Positions 1-8,134 of a stretch of DNA of 64,000 nucleotides are shown here, one piece after another. Source of the stretch: CAVTJX01 sp963735175 (GTDB lineage Bacteria; Electryoneota; RPQS01); assembly GCA_963735175.1 (NCBI GenBank), contig CAVTJX010000001.1:158063-222062 (forward strand), read 5' to 3'. The position numbers and the translations under genes were made by a program. The notes beneath the pieces are model-generated. The model was not told the origin of the DNA. It was given only the letters and a program-made list of their open reading frames with translations, and searched no databases. Position 1 is the first letter of the stretch; each line of letters opens with the position of its first letter.

Positions 1-553
1 TAATGCGGATCGGCGGCTGCTGCGATTCCATCACGCGGATCTGCACGGGCGAGGTTTCGGTGCGCACCACAAAGCCGTTGGGCAGATAAATCGTGTCGGA
101 CTCTTCGCGCGAGGGATGCCACTCGCGGCGTATTCAGCATGTCGAAATTGTAGCGCACGAGTTCGACTTCCGGCCCGTCGGCCACACGAAAACCCATGCC
201 GCGGAAGATATCGGTGATCTTCGCGCATGACAATCGTCAGCGGATGATACGAACCGACAAATGGCCGCCGTCCCGGCAGCGTCGTGTCGACGACAGGCCC
301 CGACGCGCTGGCTTGAGCGCGGCGAGGCGCTCTTCCATCAGCGCTTCCAGCTCGGCGCGCAGTTCGTTCACCTGCTGGCCGAAGGTGGGATGCTTCGGTC
401 GGGTCAAGCTTCGGCACGAGCTTGAACAGGTCGGCGACCTGCCCCTTGCGTCCAAGATATTTCATCTTTGACAGCTTCGGCCTCGGCGAGTGTGGCGGCG
501 GCGGCGATTTCTTCGCGCGCGCTTCGGCGGAGACTGTCGATTTGCTCGGACAT
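1..553 (-). CDS. pheS: phenylalanyl-tRNA synthetase alpha subunit, N-terminal part (frameshifted)
   Basis: Charges tRNA-Phe in the cytoplasm as part of an alpha2-beta2 enzyme. Only the N-terminal portion is present; the gene runs off the left edge. The ATG at 551-553 opens the helical arm, followed by GRKGQVADLF, then PGRRPFVGSYHPLT and the beginning of the catalytic core (WHPSREESDTIYLP, about 70-115), in the order expected for PheS. No single frame holds all these pieces: the frame must change near 468, 402, 295, 219 and 128, mostly by dropping one base. This looks like sequence error, because the motifs themselves are intact. The gene follows rplT in the usual infC-rpmI-rplT-pheS order, with a terminator-like hairpin in the 135-base gap. 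Confidence 0.9.
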
Positions 554-570
554 CACGTCGGAAACTCCCC

Positions 571-610
571 ATAAAACAACAAGCGATTCCCGTGCGAAAG
601 GAATCGCTTG
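571..610 (-). terminator. intrinsic terminator or attenuator between rplT and pheS
   Basis: An 11-bp perfect stem (580-590 with 600-610, arm CAAGCGATTCC on the minus strand) with a 9-base loop is followed on the minus strand by TTGTTTTAT. It lies 18 bases before the pheS start. It may end the rplT transcript or act as an attenuator for pheS. I found no Phe-rich leader peptide or T-box-like specifier, so regulation is only a possibility. Confidence 0.65.
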
Positions 611-688
611 ACCTAGACGTCGAACGCTGCACTGGCTCGGCCGCTCAGGCGGCGGCGAGCGGGCCGCATCAGGCGGCGATCTGGCGGG

Positions 689-1016
689 TCAGTGCTCGAA
701 TCCCGCGGGATCGTGCACGGCCAGATCCGCCAATTGCTTCCGGTCAAGTTGAATCCCTTGCGCCTTCAGCCCGGCCATAAATTGCGAGTAGCTGATGCCG
801 TGTTCGCGGACGGCGGCGTTGATGCGCACAATCCAGAAGACGGCGATATTCGCGCTTCTTGCGCTGGCGGTCCTTGAACGCGCGGGCGAGACCCTTCTCC
901 ACCGTCTCGGTCGCCGCTTTGATCAGCGTGCCGCGACGGCCGATGTAGCCTTTGGCGGCCTTAAAAATCTTGTTCCGGCGCCGCCTGTCGGCAGGGCCGT
1001 TCGTTGCGCGGGGCAT
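689..1016 (-). CDS. rplT: 50S ribosomal protein L20 (one frameshift)
   Basis: Early-assembly protein of the large ribosomal subunit. The start MPRATNGPADRRRRN and the following KGYIGRRGTL are typical of L20. After residue 58 or so the frame changes near 840, where a CTTCTGG should read CTCTGG. With one T removed the protein continues WIVRINAAVREHGISYSQFM and ends DPAGFEH with a stop at 689-691, about 108 residues, slightly shorter than the usual 115-120. It sits 38 bases after rpmI. L20 commonly represses its own rpmI-rplT message in bacteria; nothing here shows whether that happens. Confidence 0.93.
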
Positions 1017-1054
1017 GGTTTATTCCTTGAGTGTCAGCTTGTCAACCAAGACGA

Positions 1055-1258
1055 TTAGCGGCCGTTGCCGCCCAGCATGCGCATGATCTGCTTCTCATTC
1101 GCCCGTTCGACGATCATGTTGCCTTGGAGGTGATTCTTGCGCTTGCGATTCTTGCACGACAGCATGTGGCGCTTGAAGGCGCTCGAGCGCTTGATCTTGC
1201 CGGTGCCGGTCAGCGTGAACCGCTTGGCGGCGCTGCGCCGGGTTTTCATCTTGGGCAT
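1055..1258 (-). CDS. rpmI: 50S ribosomal protein L35
   Basis: Small basic protein of the large subunit, 67 residues, close to the family's usual 64-66. It opens MPKMKTRRSAAKRF, contains SFKR-like SAFKRHML and ends with IMRMLGGNGR, all family hallmarks. Intact in one frame. It lies between infC (30 bases upstream) and rplT, the conserved infC-rpmI-rplT cluster. Confidence 0.97.
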   Translation of the reverse strand: MPKMKTRRSAAKRFTLTGTGKIKRSSAFKRHMLSCKNRKRKNHLQGNMIVERANEKQIMRMLGGNGR

Positions 1259-1288
1259 GGGACGGGTTCTCTATGATTAGGTCGTCGT

Positions 1289-1846
1289 TTACTTCTTGAT
1301 CAGAATCATCGTCATCATCCGCGGCCCTTCCATCTTGGGCGGCATCTCCAGCTTGGCGATGTCCTGCAACTCCGTCGCCATCCGGTCCAGCATCCGCGTT
1401 CCGAATTCCTGGTGGGTGATCATGCGCCCGCGGAAGACAATCGAGGCTTTCACTTTCGCGCCTTCCTCGATGAATTTGCGCGCCATTTTCACTTTCGTCA
1501 GCAGGTCGTTGTCGTCCGTGGACGGGCTGAGCCGGATGCCTTTCAGAACCGTGGCCTGTTGCTTTTTGCGGGCGACGCGGTCCTTCTTGGCCATCTTGTA
1601 CTTGTACTTGCCGTAGTCCATGATCTTGACAACGGGGGGCGTCGCCGTGGGGGCGATTTCCACGAGGTCAAGACTTTCCTGCCGGGCCAAGGAGAGCGCC
1701 TGATCGGAAGGCATGATTCCCAATTGGGAACCGTCACTGCCGATGACGCGGACCGCGGCTTCGCGGATCCGTTCGTTCAGACGCACTTTTTCGGTTTTGG
1801 GATCAGCTTTGACGGGAGGACCTCTTTGGTTAGACCGGGGATTAAT
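1289..1846 (-). CDS. infC: translation initiation factor IF-3, AUU start codon
   Basis: IF-3 binds the 30S subunit, blocks premature joining of 50S and checks the start codon. The best start is ATT at 1844-1846, giving (M)NPRSNQRGPP then VRLNERIREAAVRVIG, the usual N-terminal domain opening; this yields 185 residues. The C-terminal domain includes DDNDLLTKVKMARKFI and VKASIVFRGR. AUU initiation is the classic autoregulatory device of infC, since IF-3 discriminates against non-canonical starts. The codon overlaps the thrS stop (sequence ATTAA), and an AAGG lies upstream within the end of thrS, so the two genes are probably translationally coupled. An ATG or GTG further upstream would run inside thrS and is unlikely. 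Confidence 0.95.
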   Translation of the reverse strand: MNPRSNQRGPPVKADPKTEKVRLNERIREAAVRVIGSDGSQLGIMPSDQALSLARQESLDLVEIAPTATPPVVKIMDYGKYKYKMAKKDRVARKKQQATVLKGIRLSPSTDDNDLLTKVKMARKFIEEGAKVKASIVFRGRMITHQEFGTRMLDRMATELQDIAKLEMPPKMEGPRMMTMILIKK

Positions 1847-3804
1847 GCGAAACCTTGGTTTTGATCTCCGCGTGCAGCCGGGCGGCGACATCGGCTACGG
1901 TCAGCGATCCCAGATCGCCTTCTTTCCGCCGCCGCAGCGACAGCGCGCCAGTCTCGGCCTCGCGCTTGCCGATCACCGCCATGTAGGGCACCTTGTGCAC
2001 TTCTGCGTCGCGGATTTTAAAGCCGAGTTTTTCGTTGCGCGGATCGAGGTGGGCGCGAATGCCCTGCGCCGACAATTCCGTCAACGACGCGGCGGCCGAA
2101 GTCCATCTGCTCTTCGGTGATCGGCAGCACGCGAATCTGTTCCGGCGAGAGCCAGAGCGGCAGATCGCCCGCGTAATGCTCGATCAGGATACCCATAAAC
2201 CGCTCCATCGACCCCAGCAGCGCGCGGTGAATCATCACCGGCGTCTGGCGGCTGCCGTCGGGCGCGATATATTCGAGGCCGAAGAGCTGCGGCATGGAAA
2301 AGTCGCACTGCACCGTGCCGCACTGCCACGAGCGGCCGATGGCGTCGCGGATATGGAAGTCGATCTTCGGGCCGTAGAACGCGCCGTCGCCGGGATTGAT
2401 CTTGAAGGGCACGCCCAGCAGCTTCAGCGAATTCTCCAGCGCCGTTTCCGCCTTGTCCCAGATCTCATCGGAACCCACGCGCGAGGCGGGCCGGGTGGAA
2501 AGTTCGATGCGGAAATCCTTGAAGCCGAAGTCGCGGTACATCTCGAAGATGAACTGCACGACCTTGGCGGCCTCGGTCTCGATCTGCTCCGGCGTCACGT
2601 AGATATGCGCGTCGTCCTGCGTGAACACGCGCACGCGGAACAGGCCGTGCAACACGCCGCTTTTTTCGTAGCGGTGCACGACGCCCATTTCGCAGAGCTT
2701 GAGCGGCAGATCGCGGTAGGAAACCTGGTGGCTGGAATAAACGAGGCAGTGGCCCGGGCAGTTCATCGGCTTGAGGGCGTACTTCTGCTCTTCCACTTCC
2801 GTGAAATACATGTTTTCGCGGTAGTGGTCCCAGTGCCCCGACTTGTGCCACAGCTCTTCGGCCAGTACCAGTGGTGTGCGAATCTCCTCGTAGCCGTGCT
2901 CGCGGTGCTGCGCCTTCCAGTAACGGGTGATCTTCGTCCCAGATGATCTGCCCGCGCGGATGCAGAAAGACCGCGCCCGGCGATTCGACGTGGAAGCTGA
3001 AGAGATCGAGTTCCTTGCCCAGCTTGCGGTGGTCGCGGCGCTTGGCTTCCTCGATGCGCGTCAGATGCTCGTCGAGCTGCTCTTTGGTCGGGTAGGCCGT
3101 CGCATAGAGCCGCTGCAGCATCTTGTTGTGCTCGTCGCCGCGCCAGTAGGCGCCGGCCACGGAGAGGATCTTGAAATGCTTGATGCGGCCGGTGGTGTCG
3201 ACGTGCGGGCCGCGGCAGAAGATCCGCCCAGTTGCCCTGCTCGTAGATCGTGAGTTCGGGACCGGCATCGACCTCAAGCTGGTCCGGGCCGGCTGCGGCG
3301 GCCGCGGTCAGATCGCGGATCAGTTCGACCTTGTAATGCTCGCCCTGACTTCTCGAAGAAGCGAATCGCTTCGTCCTTGTCAAGCCGCTTGCGCTTCAGC
3401 GGCAGATTGCGCTTGGAGATCTCGGCCATCTTGGCTTCGATCAGCGGAAAATCTTCCTGCGTGAAGACGTGCGGCGAATCGATATCGTAATAGAAGCCGT
3501 CGGCGATGGGCGGGCCGATGGTGAGCTGCGACTCCGGCCACAATTCCTTGACGGCGTGCGCCATCAAATGCGCGGCCGAGTGCCAGTAGACGAAGCGGCC
3601 TTCGGGATCGGCAAACGTTACAAAGCGCAAGTTCCCGCCGCTTTCCAGCGGGCGGTGCAGATCCCAGATCTGTCCGTCGACCACCGCGGCAAGCGTGCCG
3701 GTTGCCCCGATCGCCGGTTGTCCGTCGATCAGGTCCTTGGGCCGGGTGCCGGCGGGAACGTGGACGGTCTTGCCGCCGTCGATTGTCAATTCAAGGTCAC
3801 TCAT
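1842..3804 (-). CDS. thrS: threonyl-tRNA synthetase (four frameshifts)
   Basis: Charges tRNA-Thr. From the ATG at 3802-3804 the order is TGS domain (MSDLELTIDGGKTVHVPAG), second additional domain with HSAAHLMAHA and DIDSPHVF, catalytic class II core with MNCPGHC (a zinc and active-site Cys), FRVRVFTQDDAHIY and MIHRALLGSMERF, then an anticodon-binding domain ending VAARLHAEIKTKVSH. The pieces lie in different frames: shifts occur near 3350, 3221, 2930 and 2090. Each is repaired by removing one base, so the gene is probably intact in life. The start is only five bases after the end of tRNA-Val, with no visible Shine-Dalgarno site. The stop overlaps the infC start. Confidence 0.95.
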
Positions 3805-3808
3805 GGGG

Positions 3809-3882
3809 TGGGCGTTAGAAGAGTTGAACTTCTGACCTCTTGCATGTCACGCAAGCGCTCTAACCAACTGAGCTAAACGCCC
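3809..3882 (-). tRNA. tRNA-Val (GAC)
   Basis: Cloverleaf on the minus strand: acceptor GGGCGTT pairs with AACGCCC, D arm TAGCTCAGTTGG, anticodon stem CTTGC/GCAAG with loop GTGACAT (anticodon GAC), T arm GTTCAACTC. Discriminator A at 3809; CCA is not fully encoded (ACCCCA follows). It directly abuts the thrS start. Confidence 0.93.
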
Positions 3883-4007
3883 GAAGCAAACGGGATCACG
3901 TCCGAGCAGACGTTACGCGCCGCAACATAAAAAAGCACAACCCTTGGCCGTGGTCATGCTGTCCGTTGCACGCGACACAGGTTTGCCTGTGAATCGGGGA
4001 CCGTGGG

Positions 4008-4094
4008 TGCCGGGAGCCGGACTTCGAACCGGCACGGGGCTTTCGGCCCCTGGGGATTTTAAGTCCCCTGTGTCTACCATTTCACCACCCCGGC
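4008..4094 (-). tRNA. tRNA-Leu (TAA)
   Basis: Minus-strand long-variable-arm tRNA: acceptor GCCGGGG with TCCCGGC, anticodon stem GGGGA/TCCCC with loop CTTAAAA (anticodon TAA), a variable-arm hairpin (GGGGCCGAAAGCCCC) and T loop GGTTCGAAGTCC. Discriminator A at 4008. Confidence 0.93.
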
Positions 4095-4128
4095 AGCCGA
4101 AGGCGGCAGAAGCCAGGGGTCGGCGGTG

Positions 4129-4201
4129 AGGCGCCGAGCGGATTCGAACCGCTGAATAGAGGTTTTGCAGACCTCCGCCTTAACCACTTGGCTACGGCGC
4201 C
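4129..4201 (-). tRNA. tRNA-Cys (GCA)
   Basis: Minus-strand cloverleaf: acceptor GGCGCCG with CGGCGCC, anticodon stem GAGGT/ACCTC with loop CTGCAAA (anticodon GCA), T arm GGTTCGAATCC, discriminator T at 4129 as expected for tRNA-Cys. No encoded CCA. Confidence 0.93.
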
Positions 4202-4259
4202 GGTATCGGGTCGGCATACGGATCGCGTGAATTCCCGGTCGCCCGAAGTTGCCCGGTGC

Positions 4260-4655
4260 TTACGCGGTCACCCCGTGCATGGAATGTACGTAATCGACGA
4301 TGCGACGCATTTCGTCCTGGAACTGATCGTAGTCGAACTGCATGCCGTTGAGCCACGCGCTCCAGCCGGCGCTGGACTTGGCGTAGTGGACGGCGTGTTC
4401 GATTTCCGCTTCCGTCGCGCCGAACATTTTCGCCGATTCCATATGGAACAAGGTGCAATAGCGGCACTTCGACACCGCCGCGATGCCCAGGCCAATCAGT
4501 TCACGGTACTTGTTGGGAATGGGGCCTTCGTCGAACTGGACGGCCTTCATCAACCGCCACTCCATCTCCAACGTCGAATCTGGAATTGCCTTGAAGAATG
4601 TGGGCACTAAACCGAACATCTCTTCCATCTCTTTGTACACATCCTGACGCGCCAT
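4260..4655 (-). CDS. AhpD-like carboxymuconolactone decarboxylase family protein
   Basis: A 131-residue helical protein of the AhpD/CMD superfamily, whose members use a CxxC redox pair with a nearby His as alkylhydroperoxidase-type disulfide reductants. The signature KCRYCTLFH supplies Cys64, Cys67 and His71. The start at 4653-4655 is chosen because GAGGAG lies nine bases upstream on the minus strand; a longer open frame exists but has no support. The gene is embedded between tRNA-Gly and tRNA-Cys on the same strand, so it is probably made from the tRNA transcript. The substrate cannot be told from the sequence. Confidence 0.85.
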   Translation of the reverse strand: MARQDVYKEMEEMFGLVPTFFKAIPDSTLEMEWRLMKAVQFDEGPIPNKYRELIGLGIAAVSKCRYCTLFHMESAKMFGATEAEIEHAVHYAKSSAGWSAWLNGMQFDYDQFQDEMRRIVDYVHSMHGVTA

Positions 4656-4785
4656 GATTACAGACTCCTCAACTTTGAGCAATTCTACAATAACACGACC
4701 ATAGGAGGTACGGCGGCCCCCACGACAGCGCGGGCCAGCATTCCAGGTGCCAAACGGTGACAAAGAACAGGGCGAACCGACTACT

Positions 4786-4860
4786 TGGAGCGGGAGACGG
4801 GACTCGAACCCGCGACAGCCACGTTGGCAACGTGGAACTCTACCACTGAGTTACTCCCGC
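4786..4860 (-). tRNA. tRNA-Gly (GCC)
   Basis: Minus strand: acceptor GCGGGAG with CTCCCGC, anticodon stem CCACG/CGTGG with loop TTGCCAA (anticodon GCC), T arm GGTTCGAGTCC. Discriminator T at 4789 followed by an encoded CCA (4786-4788), unlike its neighbours. Confidence 0.93.
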
Positions 4861-4871
4861 GAACACAACCG

Positions 4872-4954
4872 AAAATCCGAAATCCAAAATCCGAGTCAGA
4901 ATCCAGAATTCAAGCCCGTTTGACTTGGATTTCGTATTTTGGATTTCGGATTTT
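4872..4954. repeat. perfect 19-bp inverted repeat between two tRNA genes
   Basis: The segment 4872-4890 (AAAATCCGAAATCCAAAAT) is repeated exactly in inverse orientation at 4936-4954, separated by 45 bases. It is AT-rich in a GC-rich neighbourhood and could form a long hairpin in the tRNA precursor between tRNA-Ala and tRNA-Gly. It resembles a dispersed palindromic repeat more than a terminator. Confidence 0.8.
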
Positions 4955-4964
4955 GTCTTCCCTG

Positions 4965-5037
4965 TGGACCTGAGGGGGATCGAACCCCTGACCTCCTGAA
5001 TGCCATTCAGGCGCGCTCCCAACTGCGCTACAGGCCC
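4965..5037 (-). tRNA. tRNA-Ala (GGC)
   Basis: Minus strand: acceptor GGGCCTG with CAGGTCC (one G-U pair), D arm TAGCGCAGTTGG, anticodon stem CCTGA/TCAGG with loop ATGGCAT (anticodon GGC), T arm GGTTCGATCC, discriminator A at 4965. First gene after the promoter at 5062-5089. Confidence 0.92.
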
Positions 5038-5061
5038 CTAAGCCTTTTCAAATGAAAAGGA

Positions 5062-5089
5062 AATATAACGAATTCTCTAGCCTTGTCAA
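5062..5089 (-). promoter_or_regulatory. near-consensus sigma-70 promoter of the tRNA/thrS transcript
   Basis: On the minus strand TTGACA (5084-5089) and TATATT (5062-5067) are 16 bases apart. Transcription would begin near 5055, just before a small hairpin (CCTTTTC/GAAAAGG, 5043-5060) and tRNA-Ala. In the rest of the spacer up to 5415 I see no gene and no other recognisable element. Confidence 0.8.
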
Positions 5090-5415
5090 GGAGATACGGC
5101 GGGCAGATTGCCCTAAACAAGGCATATCGACCCCCAAGCCTCCTCGGCCAATATCCCTGCCAGAACTTGCACATCGGGACCGAGAATCTTATATTGTTCC
5201 CGAAAAATCAACGGAATCGGCGGTTTTTCCGGAATCGTCAGGCACCCGGGTATGCGAATCCACTTCTGTCCGGCGCACGATCCCTGTCTGATCACGGCAC
5301 TGGCTATCCGGAAAGTACGCAATCACCGGAAAAATTGCAACCGTTAGTGACAGAATTGTCGCGGGTTGACTCCCAAAAGACAGCCAGCCGCAGAGCTTAT
5401 TGCCCCACGGCCCGG

Positions 5416-6114
5416 CTATTTACCTATCCTTTCCGCAAGTCTTTCGTGATCTTCGACAGCAGTCATCCCGAAGTGATTACTGATGCCCTGGCATTGAAAT
5501 CGTCGATAATTCTGCTCGGCACTCATGTAATACTTCTGGCCGTCCACAACGCGGGCCGGCGAATCTGCCGTCACGATGAACTTCTGGCCAGTAACGGGGC
5601 ACTGTGCGATCTTCTGTCCGTCTTCCAAGTCCACCACGTTTGCTTCCGTAGTGGCCAACGACACGACTTCCCGGTCAATCGCGGGCACCGTCGCGTTCAT
5701 CGTTTCATGGCACTGAATTTTCGACGCTTCATCGGCAAAGTAATATCGTGCCTCGTCCACCTGAACAAACGGTGTTTTCGCTGTCACCTCGAATGTCTTG
5801 CCCTGGCATACAGCAAACATCTGCCCATCCCGAACGGTGTAGACATTGGCGGCGTAATATCCTTTGGTCCCGCATAGGTTTGCGGTCCAGTTCGAACGGC
5901 GCTACCGCAAGACGGCTTTTCTGTCGCCGTCATTTCCGAACCTGATGACTTTTGGGTATTGCAGCCACCGGAACCCCGCCTTGGTCGCGTATGTTGCTGT
6001 ACCGTAGTTATTTGCTGTCTTGGTGACTTTGTCACAAGCGAAACTGCGCACGCCCACAAAAACCACTGCGGCTGCCGCAAAGACGGCTAAGATCACGGAC
6101 ATGTTCTTCTTCAT
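5416..6114 (-). CDS. secreted YHS-like domain protein (two frameshifts)
   Basis: Starts MKKNMSVILAVFAAAAVVFVG (ATG at 6112-6114, GGAGG six bases upstream), a signal peptide. The chain then passes through other frames near 5980 and 5870. The C-terminal 134 residues lie in one frame and hold two related modules: VDEARYYFADEASKIQC and VDGQKYYMSAEQNYRRF. The second is preceded by CPVTGQKF, reminiscent of YHS-type metal-associated domains. There are several Cys residues after the signal peptide. Export and metal or redox function are inferences. No co-directional partner is close; the divergent gene is an acetyltransferase 216 bases away. Confidence 0.6.
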
Positions 6115-6329
6115 AATTGACCTCCGTTGAGTACCCAAGAAAATAATCCGGCGGTTTCTATACCTCAATATACACAATTCAACGCTGCAAATGCTTTAGA
6201 AAACACCCGCAGATTGAAGTGGCGTAAGATTCATAGAATTTTTATACATGTGATTAAGTGACAAATGTAGTCATATTTAAAATTTGATCCGTCCTTCTCA
6301 TTGCGAAAATCCCCCGAAAAAGTAGAGGC

Positions 6330-7328
6330 ATGACTCCACTTCAGGGACCGAATCCAACCTCGATGCGCACCATGATTCTCTCTCCCGATCTTCCCGGCTT
6401 TACCCTTTCGCCACTCGCGGCCTCCGACATTCCAGCCTTCACGGAACTGGGTCTACCGACATGCGCTTTCATGCATGGCCGGCCCGAAACGTCGCCGGAA
6501 AAGATGCGAGTGAATTTCACGCAATTTGTGCGAGAATATGCCTTTGAGCATGAAAGCGAAATCTATGTCGTCAAAGCCCCGGATCAGAGCCATGCGGCGC
6601 AACTCTGGCTGCATTCCACCCACAACCGTTTCAACGGATTCCATGAAATGTGGGTTTGGGACTTAACCGTCCGTGAGGACCATAGGCGGCGCGGGATCGG
6701 CCGGTTGCTGCTTGAGTTTGCGCAGACCCGCGCCGAATTGAAAGGCTGTACGGAACTGTGGCTCCTCGTCTCCAGTATAAACGACAAAGCGGTCAAACTT
6801 TACCAGACCTTCGGAATGGACTTCGCCGGACACTTGATGTCGAAGCCGGTGGCCAATTCGCGGTCGTCTTCGGATCGCCCGGGACTCGCTGTGGAATTGA
6901 CCGAATTCCGCTTACTCACGGCGTCCGATATTCCGCAGTTATATGAGTTATGGGAGGCCGCCGCCCTCGCTTATAAACCTGCGGGACGGGATCGCAGCGA
7001 CCGTCTCGGCCGCCACTTGAATCAATCCGGCGGCGGCGGTTGGGGAGCGTATTACGGCCAGACCCTGATTGCGGCCGCAATCTTCAGTTTTGATGGACGC
7101 AAGGGCTATATCGAGCATCTGGCCACCCGTCCCGATTTTCGCCGCTCCGGTTTGGCGGAAGCCGTCGTCGCCGCTTCGCTCCAGAGTCTAAAGGAGCTGG
7201 GAGCGCTGGTGACTGCGGCCCTGATTGAATCGGCGAATATTCCGAGCCGCAGGTTGTTTGAAACGCTCGGTTTTATCGATAGTCCGAGTCTGTGCTATTA
7301 TTCTCTTCGCGACAATAACGAGGCCTGA
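6330..7328 (+). CDS. protein with two tandem GNAT acetyltransferase domains
   Basis: A 332-residue cytoplasmic protein made of two GCN5-related N-acetyltransferase folds. In the first, VREDHRRRGIGRLLLEFA (about residues 113-130) is the acetyl-CoA-binding motif A, followed by YQTFGM. In the second, RPDFRRSGLAEAVVAA plays the same role and is followed by RRLFETLGF. The second copy keeps a weaker RxxGxA loop, so it may be less active. The start could also be the internal ATG at 6366; neither has a strong ribosome site. The acceptor substrate is unknown. It is transcribed away from the YHS-like gene, and the cupredoxin gene begins 23 bases downstream. Confidence 0.85.
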   Translation: MTPLQGPNPTSMRTMILSPDLPGFTLSPLAASDIPAFTELGLPTCAFMHGRPETSPEKMRVNFTQFVREYAFEHESEIYVVKAPDQSHAAQLWLHSTHNRFNGFHEMWVWDLTVREDHRRRGIGRLLLEFAQTRAELKGCTELWLLVSSINDKAVKLYQTFGMDFAGHLMSKPVANSRSSSDRPGLAVELTEFRLLTASDIPQLYELWEAAALAYKPAGRDRSDRLGRHLNQSGGGGWGAYYGQTLIAAAIFSFDGRKGYIEHLATRPDFRRSGLAEAVVAASLQSLKELGALVTAALIESANIPSRRLFETLGFIDSPSLCYYSLRDNNEA

Positions 7329-7351
7329 ATTAATAACCCTATGGAGGACGC

Positions 7352-7981
7352 ATGAGGAAGGGCAGAGCCAAATGGATGCTGGGACTGGTACTCATGGCGC
7401 TCAGCGCTTTGCCGGCCATGGCCGCGGTCGTTAATGTGAACGTACAGAGTTTTATGTTCACTCCCGCGGACATTACAGTATCGCAGGGCGATACCGTGAT
7501 CTGGACGAACACCGGGGGCTCGCACAACGTGCATCACACCGGGACTCCCTCCCTGTTTGGCAACGCGGTTGGCGCCGGGTGGACCTACACGTTTATTTTT
7601 AATCTCGATCCGGCTCGTTACGATTACGTCTGTGAACCGCACGCGGCCTTCGGCATGACGGGCTCCGTGACCGTAACGCCGCTCGCGGCGCCGGAACGGC
7701 CCAGTGCGGGAAAGGTGCCTAAGATCACGCTTGGGCAGAATTACCCCAATCCCTTCAATAGCCGAACTGAAATCGAATTTTCAGTCCCCCGGGCGACGGA
7801 TGCCCGGTTGTCCGTTTTGAATGTGCTGGGTCAGGAAGTCGCGGAACCGTTCCGCGGTTCGGTTGCGGCCGGACAACATCGTGTGGCGTTTGACGCCGGC
7901 GCGCTTTCGGCGGGGATTTACTTCTATCGCCTCGAAGCGGGAAATATGTCCGTGATCCGGACGATGCAGTTCATCAAGTGA
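7352..7981 (+). CDS. secreted plastocyanin-like cupredoxin with type IX sorting domain
   Basis: A 209-residue exported protein. Signal peptide (MRKGRAKWMLGLVLMALSALPAMA), then a cupredoxin domain of about 85 residues with the type 1 copper ligands in order: His58 (GGSHNV), Cys94, His97 (CEPH) and Met102 (FGM). Residues 127-209 are a C-terminal sorting domain with NYPNPFN, LSVLNVLGQEV, GIYFYRL and a final MQFIK, the pattern of type IX secretion cargo in FCB bacteria. GGAGG six bases before the ATG fixes the start. It probably carries electrons, or copper, at the cell surface. A hairpin follows at 8008-8034. Confidence 0.9.
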   Translation: MRKGRAKWMLGLVLMALSALPAMAAVVNVNVQSFMFTPADITVSQGDTVIWTNTGGSHNVHHTGTPSLFGNAVGAGWTYTFIFNLDPARYDYVCEPHAAFGMTGSVTVTPLAAPERPSAGKVPKITLGQNYPNPFNSRTEIEFSVPRATDARLSVLNVLGQEVAEPFRGSVAAGQHRVAFDAGALSAGIYFYRLEAGNMSVIRTMQFIK

Positions 7982-8007
7982 TCCGTTTGGTATTATAGAA
8001 CCACTTC

Positions 8008-8034
8008 CGGCGCGGATCCACTGGGTCCGCGCCG
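8008..8034 (+). terminator. GC-rich hairpin after the cupredoxin gene
   Basis: Stem CGGCGCGGA (8008-8016) pairs with TCCGCGCCG (8026-8034), 26 bases after the stop. There is no T run, so it may be a weak terminator or an mRNA-stabilising hairpin. Confidence 0.45.
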
Positions 8035-8134
8035 TTGCGATGCGGCCTCGGCCACCGTCGTTCAACTGTGGCACCCAGTTTGCTCTCTCTGATATCGGTA
8101 CGTCAAAGGTTGTTTCCGATTAGAGGAACCGATC

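Noticed and set aside
1289..1891. Longer IF-3 beginning at 1891
   Set aside because: That start lies inside thrS in another frame and adds a non-family N-terminus; the AUU start fits the family alignment.
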